Assembly (NCBI GenBank): GCA_032156805.1
Contig: JALDXQ010000012.1
Span: 1 to 64,000, forward strand
Length of the DNA stretch: 64,000 nucleotides
Source: Gp6-AA40 sp032156805
GTDB taxonomy: Bacteria; Acidobacteriota; Vicinamibacteria; Vicinamibacterales; UBA2999
Reading direction: 5' to 3'
The notes under the pieces are model-generated. The model made no database searches, was not told where the DNA came from, and saw only the letters and a program-made list of their open reading frames with translations. The first letter of the stretch is position 1. The number at the start of each line of letters is the position of its first letter. Both the position numbers and the translations under genes were made by a program. Of this stretch, positions 7,253-15,082 are shown one piece after another.

Positions 7253-8401
7253 TTACGCGCCTCCCGCCTCCTCGAGCGGCAGTCTCGGCGCACGGGGCGG
7301 TCTCTCAGTGACCGGCGCGTGCTCGCCCCGGTATGGCCGGAAGTCGACGACACAGTCGTGAGCCGCGAGAAAGTTCATGAGGCGCTTGTAATCCGACTCC
7401 GGCATCCCGAACAACTTCAGCAGAGAGCGGTAGTTTCCACGAGTGACTTGCAGGCCTCGGACCATCAACTGTCGCAGGTCATGGCGCGTCATGTCACGCT
7501 CGAGAAACAGCGCATGGATGTGATCCCAGAACGTGTAGTGTCGGCCCACCAGGGCAGAATAGAGGTCGTCGGCAAGGTGACGGCGCCGTTCAGGTTTCGG
7601 AAGGACTCCGCCGGTTGATGACGCGCGAATATGGTCTGGGAGATCGACCAGACGCACTTCTTCGGCACCGGTCATCCACGTCATTTGTTCGACAACGTTT
7701 TGAAGCTCGCGGACGTTGCCGGGCCAGCTGTATCGCTCGAGTGCCTCCATCGCGCCGGGATGAATGCGTTTGGATTCACCCGTACGACGGACCGCGCGGT
7801 CGATCAACGGACGAATGTCCTCGCGGTGCTCCCGCAGGGGCGGGATGTGGAGATGAACGACCTTGATGCGATAGAGCAAGTCCTTTCGGAAGGCTCCGCT
7901 CGTGACGCGCTCGGCCAGATCCCGATTGGTGGCGGAGATGACACGGACATCGACATGGCGTCGCGGTCCTGTGTCGCCAACGCGTTGGATTTCGCCGTCC
8001 TCCAGAAAGCGCAACAGATCCGCCTGCATCTTCAGGCTCATCTCGCCGATTTCGTCGAGAAAGACCGTGCCGCGGTGTGCTTGTTCCAGCCGACCCGACT
8101 TGTCGCGATATGCGCCGGTGAAGCTCCCGCGCACGTGCCCGAAGAGTTCCGTCTCCAGGAGGCCCTCGGGAAACGCAGCGCAGTTCACCGCGATGAATGG
8201 GCGGGAAGCGCGAGCAGAGCGAGCATGGATGTACTGTGCGATCAGATCCTTGCCAACGCCGCTTTCACCAGAAATGAAGACCTTCGCCTCACCGGCAGCC
8301 ACACGTGCGGCCACTGCGCATAGATCGCGCATGACAGCACTCGCACAGACGATTTCCGGGTCCCGCGGTCCGGAACCCAATCGCAACACGGCTGACGGCA
8401 C
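7253..8401 (-). CDS. Sigma-54 dependent activator without a sensor domain (EBP1)
   Basis: A 382-residue enhancer-binding protein that is almost entirely AAA+ domain: Walker A GESGVGKD (residues 45-52), sigma-54 contact loop GSFTGA (92-97, with Ser where most members have Ala), Walker B FLDEIGEM, and the R-finger region. There is no receiver, PAS or GAF domain, so regulation must act on its level or through a partner. The C-terminus (TRGNYRSLLKLFGMPESDYK) looks like a diverged Fis-type helix-turn-helix and is shared with the activator at 25756. It is encoded directly upstream of the Tad operon and has its own candidate sigma-54 promoter. Confidence 0.9.
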   Translation of the reverse strand: MPSAVLRLGSGPRDPEIVCASAVMRDLCAVAARVAAGEAKVFISGESGVGKDLIAQYIHARSARASRPFIAVNCAAFPEGLLETELFGHVRGSFTGAYRDKSGRLEQAHRGTVFLDEIGEMSLKMQADLLRFLEDGEIQRVGDTGPRRHVDVRVISATNRDLAERVTSGAFRKDLLYRIKVVHLHIPPLREHREDIRPLIDRAVRRTGESKRIHPGAMEALERYSWPGNVRELQNVVEQMTWMTGAEEVRLVDLPDHIRASSTGGVLPKPERRRHLADDLYSALVGRHYTFWDHIHALFLERDMTRHDLRQLMVRGLQVTRGNYRSLLKLFGMPESDYKRLMNFLAAHDCVVDFRPYRGEHAPVTERPPRAPRLPLEEAGGA

Positions 8402-8483
8402 GATGATCTACCTGTTAACGCGTAAAGCTCAGAAGACAGCGAGCAGTTCTGAGCACCTGCGGACGCTTGAGGCGAGGCGCCGA

Positions 8484-8500
8484 GCAAAACTGGGACCAAT
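8484..8500 (-). promoter_or_regulatory. Candidate sigma-54 promoter of the EBP1 gene
   Basis: Minus-strand ATTGGTCCCAGTTTTGC has GG-N10-GC spacing with a TTGC -12 box. It lies about 85 bases upstream of the activator start. It closely resembles the element at 25683-25699. Confidence 0.4.
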
Positions 8501-8628
8501 CACCAAGTTGTTGATAGCTAGTCACTTCTCCGGTGAGACGGGCGACGAGAGTCAACGTGGGATTGACTTAAGCCGCCTAACCCACGGATATCTTGGTCCC
8601 GGAACAGCGTCTACGGAGCTCGGAGTTC

Positions 8629-9534
8629 ATGCCTGAATTGCCTGACATCCTGCTTTACCTGCACGCTCTTCGCCCTCGCGTCGTGGGGCAGCGCGTCACA
8701 AAAGTACGCTTGGTCTCGCCGTTTCTGTTGCGCTCGATCGATCCACCGCTTGTGACGGTCGAGGGTCGTCCGGTTATTGACCTGCACCGTTTGGGCAAAC
8801 GCGTTGTCTTTGAATTCGAGGGGGATCTCTTCCTCGTGTTCCATCTGATGGTTGCCGGCCGATTTCGATGGAGGCCGGCAGGAACCGCTGTGCCGGGTAA
8901 GGTGGGCCTTCTTGCCATCGATTTCGACGCCGGCGCCCTCATCATGACCGAAGCGGGTACCAAGCGTCAGGCGTCACTCTACGTTGTGCAGGGTCGTGAC
9001 GCGTTGGCTCGTCACAACCCGGGTGGGCTTGAAGTACTGAACACCGATGTCGTGACCTTTCAGGCGGCACTGCAACGTGAGAACCACACGCTGAAGCGAG
9101 CGCTGACGGATCCGCATCTCTTCAGCGGCATTGGAAACGCATACTCCGACGAGATCCTTCACACGGCGAAGCTGTCGCCCTTCAAGCAGACCGCGTCTCT
9201 CAGTGACGAGGAGGCGGCGCGCCTGTTCGATGCCACTCGGTCGGTGCTCGCCGCCTGGGTCGAGCGCCTGCGGCAGGAGACTGGCGAGGCATTTCCGGAG
9301 AAGGTGACGGCGTTCCGCGAGGGGATGGCTGTGCACGGTCGTTACGGCAAGCCGTGTCCGGTCTGTGGCTCGCCGGTACAGCGCATTGCCTACGCGTCGA
9401 ACGAGGCGAACTACTGCGTCACCTGTCAGACCGGAGGTCGACTGTTGGCCGACCGATCGCTATCACGACTGCTGCGCGAGGACTGGCCGCGCACGCTCGA
9501 GGAGCTGGAGCGCAGGAAACGCGCCGATGGCTGA
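8629..9534 (+). CDS. Fpg/Nei-family DNA glycosylase
   Basis: A 301-residue base-excision repair enzyme. MPELPD at the N-terminus supplies the catalytic Pro2 and Glu3 of the Fpg/Nei family, which is why the ATG at 8629 is chosen over the in-frame upstream start. GKRVVFEFEGD carries the beta-hairpin lysine region, the helix-two-turns-helix is near HLFSGIGNAYSDEILH, and the C-terminal zinc finger is C-P-V-C...C-V-T-C (about residues 242-265). These enzymes excise oxidised purines or pyrimidines and cut the backbone. Whether it acts as MutM or Nei cannot be decided. A ribosome-binding GGAG lies before the start. Confidence 0.9.
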   Translation: MPELPDILLYLHALRPRVVGQRVTKVRLVSPFLLRSIDPPLVTVEGRPVIDLHRLGKRVVFEFEGDLFLVFHLMVAGRFRWRPAGTAVPGKVGLLAIDFDAGALIMTEAGTKRQASLYVVQGRDALARHNPGGLEVLNTDVVTFQAALQRENHTLKRALTDPHLFSGIGNAYSDEILHTAKLSPFKQTASLSDEEAARLFDATRSVLAAWVERLRQETGEAFPEKVTAFREGMAVHGRYGKPCPVCGSPVQRIAYASNEANYCVTCQTGGRLLADRSLSRLLREDWPRTLEELERRKRADG

Positions 9535-9965
9535 GGAGCGCTCTCGTTTAGAATTCGGTCAGATTCCAGCACGGCCCCGGGCAGATCATCGAGGGCGACG
9601 ACGTCAGTTCCCGTGCCAGCGAGTGCCGCTTCCAGCGCGTCCCTCAGGGCGATGCCGCGCACATCCTTTCGGGCGGGGCGACCACCCAGGTGTTTTGATT
9701 CTTTTGCCGCGAACTCGAAGAGACATGACAGTGCCAGATCCGTCGATGCTGTGCGGCCGTCATCTGGCAGGTGGACATTCATTCGACCTGTTCTCAGACT
9801 GACCCAGACCGCTCCGACAGGTCGAAAGGGAGGGCCGTCGGGATCGGTCGCATCTTCGATCCATGTTGGCAAGCGCACCAGTCCACCTTGCCAGACCTCG
9901 GACGTCCGTTGTGGAAGTTGTTTGAAGCGGCCGAGAGCCAGCGACGTCTGAGGTGGCGGCGCCAT
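9426..9965 (-). CDS. Hypothetical protein convergent with the glycosylase gene
   Basis: A 179-residue open frame whose first 135 residues look like real protein, with ordered motifs such as EVWQGGLVRLPTWIED, AVWVSLRTGRM and KDVRGIALRDALEAALAGT, and a codon pattern like that of neighbouring genes. I do not recognise a named function. The last 45 residues are Ser/Arg-rich and lie antisense to the end of the glycosylase gene (109-base overlap), so the true C-terminus may be shorter through a frameshift. It fills what would otherwise be a 525-base gap. Confidence 0.5.
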   Translation of the reverse strand: MAPPPQTSLALGRFKQLPQRTSEVWQGGLVRLPTWIEDATDPDGPPFRPVGAVWVSLRTGRMNVHLPDDGRTASTDLALSCLFEFAAKESKHLGGRPARKDVRGIALRDALEAALAGTGTDVVALDDLPGAVLESDRILNESAPQPSARFLRSSSSSVRGQSSRSSRDSDRSANSRPPV

Positions 9966-10041
9966 CGGGCGATGCTAGCGTAAACATTTCCTGAGAATCA
10001 AAGATCACCTAATCACCAATGGTCCATGCGGCTGTACTCTT

Positions 10042-10047
10042 TAGAAT
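10042..10047 (+). promoter_or_regulatory. -10-like hexamer TAGAAT before the ABC importer gene
   Basis: TAGAAT lies 12 bases before the ATG at 10060, so the predicted leader would be only about 6 bases. No clear -35 box is seen. Confidence 0.3.
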
Positions 10048-10059
10048 ACCGACCAGAAA

Positions 10060-11535
10060 ATGACCAGACGTGTTGGGTTCCTCTTGGTTGTGATCTCGCT
10101 CTTCTGGTCTCCTGCGCGTGCGCAGTCGCCGAGTGAACTGCGCTGGGGCGGCGATGCCGAGGGCGGCTCGCCGTTTGTCGAGGCCGACCCGGGCGATCCG
10201 ACGAGAGTTGTCGGGTTTGAGGTCGAGGTCGCTCAACTGCTCGCGGAGGGTCTCGGCCGCCAGCCGCGGTTCATCCAGGTGGGATTCACGACGCTCGATG
10301 CGGCTGCCGCTCGTGGCGACTTCGACGTCGGTTTGAGTGGGATCGAAGATAGTCCCGCACGCCGGTCCCGCCTCGCGGTGACGATTCCTTACTACGAGTT
10401 CCGCGAGGTCCTGACCGTCCGTGGCGAGGACGCTGTCACGCTGCGCTCCCTCGCGGATCTACGCGGCCGTCGTGTTGCGACGCTTGGCGCGACGCTCGCG
10501 TACGACATCCTCGTCCGGGCGCAATCAGAGTTCGGCGTGGTACCGGTCGTCTACGAAGACGACGTGCACCCATACACCGACCTTGGGCTCGGCCGGGTAG
10601 ATGCCGTGCTACTTGACTACGTCCTCGCAGAGCGTGGAGTCAGACGAAACCCGGGCCTCACGAATCAATCCACTGACGTGGGCGTCGGCTACTACGTCGG
10701 CATCTCTGCGCCGGAGAACACCGCGCTACGCGACCGGATGAACGAGACTCTGCTGGACGCCATGCGCGATGGCCGGCTCGAAGCCATCTTCCGTCGCTGG
10801 AACATGTGGAACGACGACCAGCCCCGGCTCTACGCAAGACTCCTGAGCGGTGAGACAGCCCGGTCCGAGGTTGTGACTGCACCGGTCACGCCGACTGGAT
10901 GGGAAGCCGCGGTTCGCTATTTCCCGGCGTTGCTCCGTGCGGCAGTCATCACCCTCACGCTGTCCTGCCTCTCGATGGCGCTCGCGGTCTTGGTCGGTGT
11001 GCTCATCGCAAGCGGCCGTGTGTATGGGCCGCCCGCCGTCCGAGCGCTGCTCACCGGGTGGGTCGAGCTGATTCGTGGAACTCCGCTGCTGCTGCAGTTG
11101 TTCGTCCTCTACTTCGGGCTGGCCGCGGTCATCCAACTTCCGGCGTTTGTCGCCGCACTCATAGGGCTCGGCCTGAACTACGCTGCCTATGAGAGCGAGA
11201 TCTATCGAGGCGCATTGCAGGCGGTGCCCGTGGGCCAGCTCGACGCGGCACGTACGCTTGGTCTGAGCGACCGCCAGACGCTGGTGTTCGTCCGCGGACC
11301 GCAGGCGTTTCGGCTGGCGCTCGCGCCCATGACGAACGACTTTGTCGCCCTGCTCAAGGACAGCTCGCTCGTCTCGGTGATCACCGTCGTGGAGCTGACG
11401 AAGGAGACGTCGATCTTCGCAGCAAACATCGGCAGCTGGTTGCTTCCGGGCGCGATGTGCGCGGCGATGTATCTCGCTCTCTCGCTGCCGCTGGCTCGGC
11501 TTGCCAGACGACTCGAGAAGGGGTGGAAGCGATAA
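10060..11535 (+). CDS. Amino-acid-type ABC importer: substrate-binding and permease fusion
   Basis: A 491-residue protein. Residues 1-22 form a signal peptide or first membrane segment (LLVVISLFWSPARAQ). Residues about 27-265 are a family-3 solute-binding domain (VVGFEVEVAQLLAEGLG; FDVGLSGIEDSPARRSRL). Residues about 285-485 are a polar amino-acid-type permease with EAA-loop-like sequence (ALQAVPVGQLDAARTLGLS). Substrate-binding/permease fusions occur in GlnP-like importers; the binding domain would face the periplasm. The ATPase is encoded at 11668-12345. The substrate is likely an amino acid but cannot be read from sequence. Confidence 0.9.
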   Translation: MTRRVGFLLVVISLFWSPARAQSPSELRWGGDAEGGSPFVEADPGDPTRVVGFEVEVAQLLAEGLGRQPRFIQVGFTTLDAAAARGDFDVGLSGIEDSPARRSRLAVTIPYYEFREVLTVRGEDAVTLRSLADLRGRRVATLGATLAYDILVRAQSEFGVVPVVYEDDVHPYTDLGLGRVDAVLLDYVLAERGVRRNPGLTNQSTDVGVGYYVGISAPENTALRDRMNETLLDAMRDGRLEAIFRRWNMWNDDQPRLYARLLSGETARSEVVTAPVTPTGWEAAVRYFPALLRAAVITLTLSCLSMALAVLVGVLIASGRVYGPPAVRALLTGWVELIRGTPLLLQLFVLYFGLAAVIQLPAFVAALIGLGLNYAAYESEIYRGALQAVPVGQLDAARTLGLSDRQTLVFVRGPQAFRLALAPMTNDFVALLKDSSLVSVITVVELTKETSIFAANIGSWLLPGAMCAAMYLALSLPLARLARRLEKGWKR

Positions 11536-11536
11536 C

Positions 11537-11647
11537 GGTCCGAGGGGGCGATGGTGCGAGGGTGCGACGGTCCGGTCCGAAGGGCCGAGGGTCCGGGGTC
11601 GAGGGTCCGGGGTCGAGGGGTCGAGGATACGAGAGTGCGAAGATGCG
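11537..11647. repeat. GC-rich short repeat array between importer genes
   Basis: About 14 degenerate 6-8 base units of the form GGGTCCGA/GGGTGCGA/GGGGTCGA fill the gap between the permease and ATPase genes. GGGTCCGGGGTCGA occurs twice in tandem. It is one of several short-period repeat families in the window. Confidence 0.75.
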
Positions 11648-11667
11648 TGCGGGTGTGAACGCTATCG

Positions 11668-12345
11668 ATGCCTGTGCTTGAGGTTTCGGGCCTCCAAGTC
11701 TATCGGGGATCACGAGCCGTCGTGACGGGCGCTTCGTTTGTCATCGCGCGCGGTGAGAGCGTCACCGTCATGGGAGCGTCCGGCTCGGGCAAGACGAGCG
11801 TGCTGCGAGCCATCGCTGGCCTCGACCCGATCGTTGCGGGCCGCATCGTCGTGGACGGCGTCTCAATCGAGGCGGGACGAGTTCCAGACAGTCGCACCAG
11901 GCGTGAGTTGTATCGACGGGTTGGAATGGTCTTTCAGTTCCATCACTTGTTCGCACATCTCACCGCGATCGACAACGTATGCCTCGCGCCAGTGCACGTG
12001 CTGCATCAACCTCGCAAAGAGGCGGAACGGAGGGCGCTCGAGCTGCTCGAGCAGATGGGCATCGCGGCGCGCGCGCATGCCATGCCTCACGAGCTATCAG
12101 GTGGAGAAGCGCAGCGTGTGGCCATCGCTCGCGCCTTGGCAATGGGCCCTCAGGTACTACTGATGGATGAGCCCACGGCGTCGCTCGACCCGGCGCGCCG
12201 TGGGGACCTTGCTGCGATCCTGCGTCAGCTGGCCGACGACGGATGCGCGCTTCTCATCGCGAGCCACGACGAAGAGTTCGTGCGCGGCTGCGCACATCGA
12301 GTGCTCACGATGGCCGAAGGGCGCATCAGCAGTGTCACCGGGTGA
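11668..12345 (+). CDS. ABC transporter ATP-binding protein of the amino-acid importer
   Basis: A 225-residue ABC ATPase with Walker A GASGSGKTS (residues 35-43), Q-loop VGMVFQFHHLFAHLT, signature LSGGEAQRVAIARAL, Walker B VLLMDEPTASLDP and switch His in IASHDEEF. The sequence fits the polar amino-acid (GlnQ/HisP) subfamily, matching the upstream permease fusion. It would be cytoplasmic and form a dimer on the permease. The stop overlaps the 3' end of the convergent LamG gene by 11 bases. Confidence 0.9.
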   Translation: MPVLEVSGLQVYRGSRAVVTGASFVIARGESVTVMGASGSGKTSVLRAIAGLDPIVAGRIVVDGVSIEAGRVPDSRTRRELYRRVGMVFQFHHLFAHLTAIDNVCLAPVHVLHQPRKEAERRALELLEQMGIAARAHAMPHELSGGEAQRVAIARALAMGPQVLLMDEPTASLDPARRGDLAAILRQLADDGCALLIASHDEEFVRGCAHRVLTMAEGRISSVTG

Positions 12346-13933
12346 ATTGCGGTGACGCCGCGCTCTGAGTGCTCCCTCCATCGCCAAACGCCGTCACCGT
12401 CGCGACGTAGTTCCCGGGATTGAGCCCCATAATCGTCGATGAGATATCAGCTCTGATTTCACCGCTCGTGATCGAGGGCTTCCCGATATCACGACTCGAA
12501 ACCGGGTTCGCGACTCTCGTATCTGCCCCTGCCGTGAAAATTTCAACGACGTAACGGTCGACGGCCGTCGAGTGATTGCTCGACGGCGTGAACACGGCGG
12601 TCGTGGGCATGGTCGCGGACCGGACCGTAATGTCTCGCGTCGACGACTGCGTCATGGCCCCAGCGTTGTCGTACGCAACCGCGTTGATCGAATAGGTACC
12701 TGCAGCCACGTTCGTCCACGAGAAGCTGTATGGGCTGGTCGTGTCCGATGCAATGCGCGTCGTGCCCCGATAGAACTCGACGCGAGCGATTGAACCGCCC
12801 GGGTCGCTCGCGGTTGCGCTCAGGCTGATCGTTGCAGGTGCCATGAATGAGGCACCCGCCGCTGGAGAGGTGAGAGAAACCGACGGCGGTTGATTCCCTG
12901 ACGTCGTCGTCACGGTCACGGTTCGAGTGCTTGAGGTCGTTGTCGCACCGGCGTTGTCGGTTGCGACCGCGCTCAGCGAGTAGGAACCGGCCGCCACTTT
13001 TGGCCATGACACGCTGTAGGGGCTCGACGTGTCGGTGCCGATCAAGGTCGATCCGGCGTAGAACTTCACACTCGCGACGGTCCCGTTTGCGTCTGACGCG
13101 GTTGCGGACACCGTGATTGATGTGCCTGCTGCGAAGCTGGCGCCGCTGGCCGGGCTGCTCAATGAAACAGCTGGGGGCTGGTTCGTGGGAGTCGTCGTGC
13201 CTGCGGCGGCCATGACTTGCGTGATCTCGTATGCTGAGGCCGCCTTGCTGTAAATGCGCACGTCGTCTATGGCGCCGCGCATGTAACTCGAGCCGTCAGG
13301 GCTCCGCCCAAGGTGGACTGGGACACCGGTACCTCGCGCCAGCGATCCTGACTTCGCGATCGACCCGACTTCCTTGCCATTCAAGTAGAGACGCATCCTG
13401 CGGCCGTCGTAGGTCGCAGCAGCGTGATACCAGGTGTTGACAGGGAGGCTGCCGGACGACGCCGTCAGGGTCGTCGTCGATGTACCTGTCTTGAGCCGGA
13501 AGCGGAGACGATTCTGCCCGCTGGTATTCGCCTGTCCAAGCATCCAATACGTGCCCGACTCGGTCGAGTCTGATGCTTTGGCGATGAACCGCTGCGAGAC
13601 GCCTGCTGGAAAGCTAGTGTTTCTCACCCACGCGGCGATCGTAAACACTTGTCCAGTGACCTCGAGGGCCGGCAACGTAATGTAGTCGTTGACGCCGTCC
13701 ATGCTCACCGCACGGCCGCCCTTGCCAGAGGTCCACGATGCGCCATTTCGCAGGGTGCCGCTTCGCCTTGCGGCCGCGTCGACCGTCGTCGTGCCGGACC
13801 CTTCGTCCAACTTCCAATGACTGACGAGCGTCGATTGCGATTGAAGCGGCTCCAGATTGATCACGAGACTGACAACCAGGAGACACACTACCGCCGTTGC
13901 GAGGCGGAAGCCTCGCCTGCTCGTATGAAACAC
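12335..13933 (-). CDS. Secreted LamG-domain protein with bacterial Ig-like repeats
   Basis: A 532-residue exported protein started at a GTG. A signal peptide covers about residues 1-33. Residues about 35-230 form a LamG/concanavalin-like sandwich (LVSHWKLDEGSGTTTVDAA; AIDDVRIYSKA). Two Ig-like repeats of about 90 residues follow, each starting QPP-V-L-SPA and ending ATDNAGA or AYDNAGA, as in carbohydrate-associated surface proteins. The final 90 residues resemble another beta domain. The ligand is unknown; glycan binding is a guess from the fold. A near-consensus sigma-54 promoter lies 58 bases upstream, an unusual feature for such a gene. Confidence 0.85.
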   Translation of the reverse strand: MFHTSRRGFRLATAVVCLLVVSLVINLEPLQSQSTLVSHWKLDEGSGTTTVDAAARRSGTLRNGASWTSGKGGRAVSMDGVNDYITLPALEVTGQVFTIAAWVRNTSFPAGVSQRFIAKASDSTESGTYWMLGQANTSGQNRLRFRLKTGTSTTTLTASSGSLPVNTWYHAAATYDGRRMRLYLNGKEVGSIAKSGSLARGTGVPVHLGRSPDGSSYMRGAIDDVRIYSKAASAYEITQVMAAAGTTTPTNQPPAVSLSSPASGASFAAGTSITVSATASDANGTVASVKFYAGSTLIGTDTSSPYSVSWPKVAAGSYSLSAVATDNAGATTTSSTRTVTVTTTSGNQPPSVSLTSPAAGASFMAPATISLSATASDPGGSIARVEFYRGTTRIASDTTSPYSFSWTNVAAGTYSINAVAYDNAGAMTQSSTRDITVRSATMPTTAVFTPSSNHSTAVDRYVVEIFTAGADTRVANPVSSRDIGKPSITSGEIRADISSTIMGLNPGNYVATVTAFGDGGSTQSAASPQFTR

Positions 13934-13990
13934 TTTTTTAAATCCTTCCCGATCTGCCCTGGGGGAGCAGTGGAGTCGCGGCGTGGTAGA

Positions 13991-14005
13991 GCAACCGCAA
14001 TGCCA
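13991..14005 (-). promoter_or_regulatory. Strong candidate sigma-54 promoter of the LamG gene
   Basis: Minus-strand TGGCATTGCGGTTGC differs from the consensus TGGCAC-N5-TTGC at one base and has exact GG-N10-GC spacing. The start site would be near 13980, leaving a leader of about 47 bases before the GTG at 13933. Confidence 0.65.
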
Positions 14006-14280
14006 GAGTCCGGATGGTTAATTCTTTGGTTGGAAACCGTCGCCCGTCGTGAGACTACCTCAGCTGTAAAATGGCTGAATTGTTGTCATCCGGTATATCC
14101 CTTACATACATCACCGGCTTTCGCGGTGAGGAAGACGCCCCCGTGGGCACCGAGGGCCTGACGTGATCCGCTCGGGGTTCCGTCAGTAAGTGTCGACCGC
14201 TCGGCCCTGCGCGGCGGTCTGGCTTCACACCGCGGACTTGTGTTCCGTACCGGATGTCATGACGCTGACTGAACCGTTGG

Positions 14281-14286
14281 TAGAAT
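14281..14286 (+). promoter_or_regulatory. Extended -10-like box GGTAGAAT before the membrane-protein gene
   Basis: TAGAAT preceded by GG ends 8 bases before the ATG at 14295, so the transcript would be almost leaderless. The same GG-TA(G/C)AAT form recurs before yebC, the tRNA gene and queE. Confidence 0.4.
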
Positions 14287-14294
14287 CCCTTTGA

Positions 14295-15029
14295 ATGAGC
14301 AGTGAACCAACCTTCGACACACACGCCCTCTTTATCGAGCGTGACTCCGAGAGAAAGATCCGGCACCGCAACAAGCTCTACTATCGCGTCAATCACTGGC
14401 CGATTTGGATCTTCGTTTTCTTCATTGCTCCAGGCCCGTTCGTGTTCGATTTGTTCGAGCGGGGCTTCGATCAGCGGATGGCGATCTGGCTCGGAATGGT
14501 CCTCATGGGCACGGCCATCGCTGGTCTGTTCGGGCAATTACCGGGCTGCGAGCCGCGGCCTTACATCATCCGATTCACTGAGGACCGACCGAATCCTCTT
14601 TACCGGCGGGTCTGCTACACCATGGCGTGGGGAGAAGTGGTGGCCTTTGCGCTCCTGAATGTCGCCGGGCTTGCCTACGCAACGACGACAGGGGAATGGC
14701 GTCTCAAGCAACTCTACGAGTACGGCTACTTTCCAATCGCAGGCACGATGTGGTTCCTCGGCGCCCTGGGATACCTTCCTCGCGTGAAGCCGTCAACGAA
14801 AGGAGAGGGCCACGAGCGACGCTACTTCTATGGTTCGGTCTGGGCAGTGGCGTGCGCACAACCGGTCCTCTGGTTTCTGTGGAAGGTGCTGCCGGCGTCG
14901 CGTCTTGCAGATGGCATCAAACTCCTGGTGTTTGTCGGTATTCTCGTGGCAGTCGGCAACATGGCCAGACGGGGACGACTGCCGCGGACGCGCCCGATCG
15001 TCCCGGGTGAGTGGGCTGTCTCTGACTAG
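14295..15029 (+). CDS. Polytopic membrane protein of unknown function
   Basis: A 244-residue protein with a charged N-terminus (about 35 residues) and roughly five hydrophobic helices (about residues 36-54, 65-82, 110-130, 150-165, 210-225). I do not recognise a family or catalytic motif. Three short soluble loops carry Arg/Pro-rich sequence. It precedes two methyltransferase genes by 53 bases and may be in their transcription unit. It has a -10-like box almost at its start codon and little room for a ribosome-binding site. Confidence 0.75.
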   Translation: MSSEPTFDTHALFIERDSERKIRHRNKLYYRVNHWPIWIFVFFIAPGPFVFDLFERGFDQRMAIWLGMVLMGTAIAGLFGQLPGCEPRPYIIRFTEDRPNPLYRRVCYTMAWGEVVAFALLNVAGLAYATTTGEWRLKQLYEYGYFPIAGTMWFLGALGYLPRVKPSTKGEGHERRYFYGSVWAVACAQPVLWFLWKVLPASRLADGIKLLVFVGILVAVGNMARRGRLPRTRPIVPGEWAVSD

Positions 15030-15082
15030 ACTCGGCTCCGGGCGTTGGGCGTATCGCACCCGGTGTCATAATCTGAGCGACC

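Larger units (their letters stand above)
13934..14294. other. 361-base intergenic region with regulatory sites
   Basis: This gap separates the divergent LamG and membrane-protein genes. It holds the minus-strand sigma-54 promoter at 13991-14005, a plus-strand -10-like TAGAAT at 14281, and two short hairpins (CACCGG...CGGTG near 14112 and GCCCCCGTGGGC near 14137). No convincing coding frame or known RNA gene was found. Confidence 0.5.

Noticed and set aside
14006..14020. The word agagtccggatggtt shared with 23643-23657, considered as an activator site
   Set aside because: A 15-base match is expected a few times by chance in 64 kb on both strands, and the second copy has no promoter next to it.
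14100..14160. Hairpins upstream of the LamG gene, considered as a c-di-GMP (GEMM) riboswitch because of GCGAAAGCC and ACCGGATG words
   Set aside because: The paired helices and the 5' half of the GEMM consensus are missing, and the region lies upstream of, not after, the predicted transcription start.
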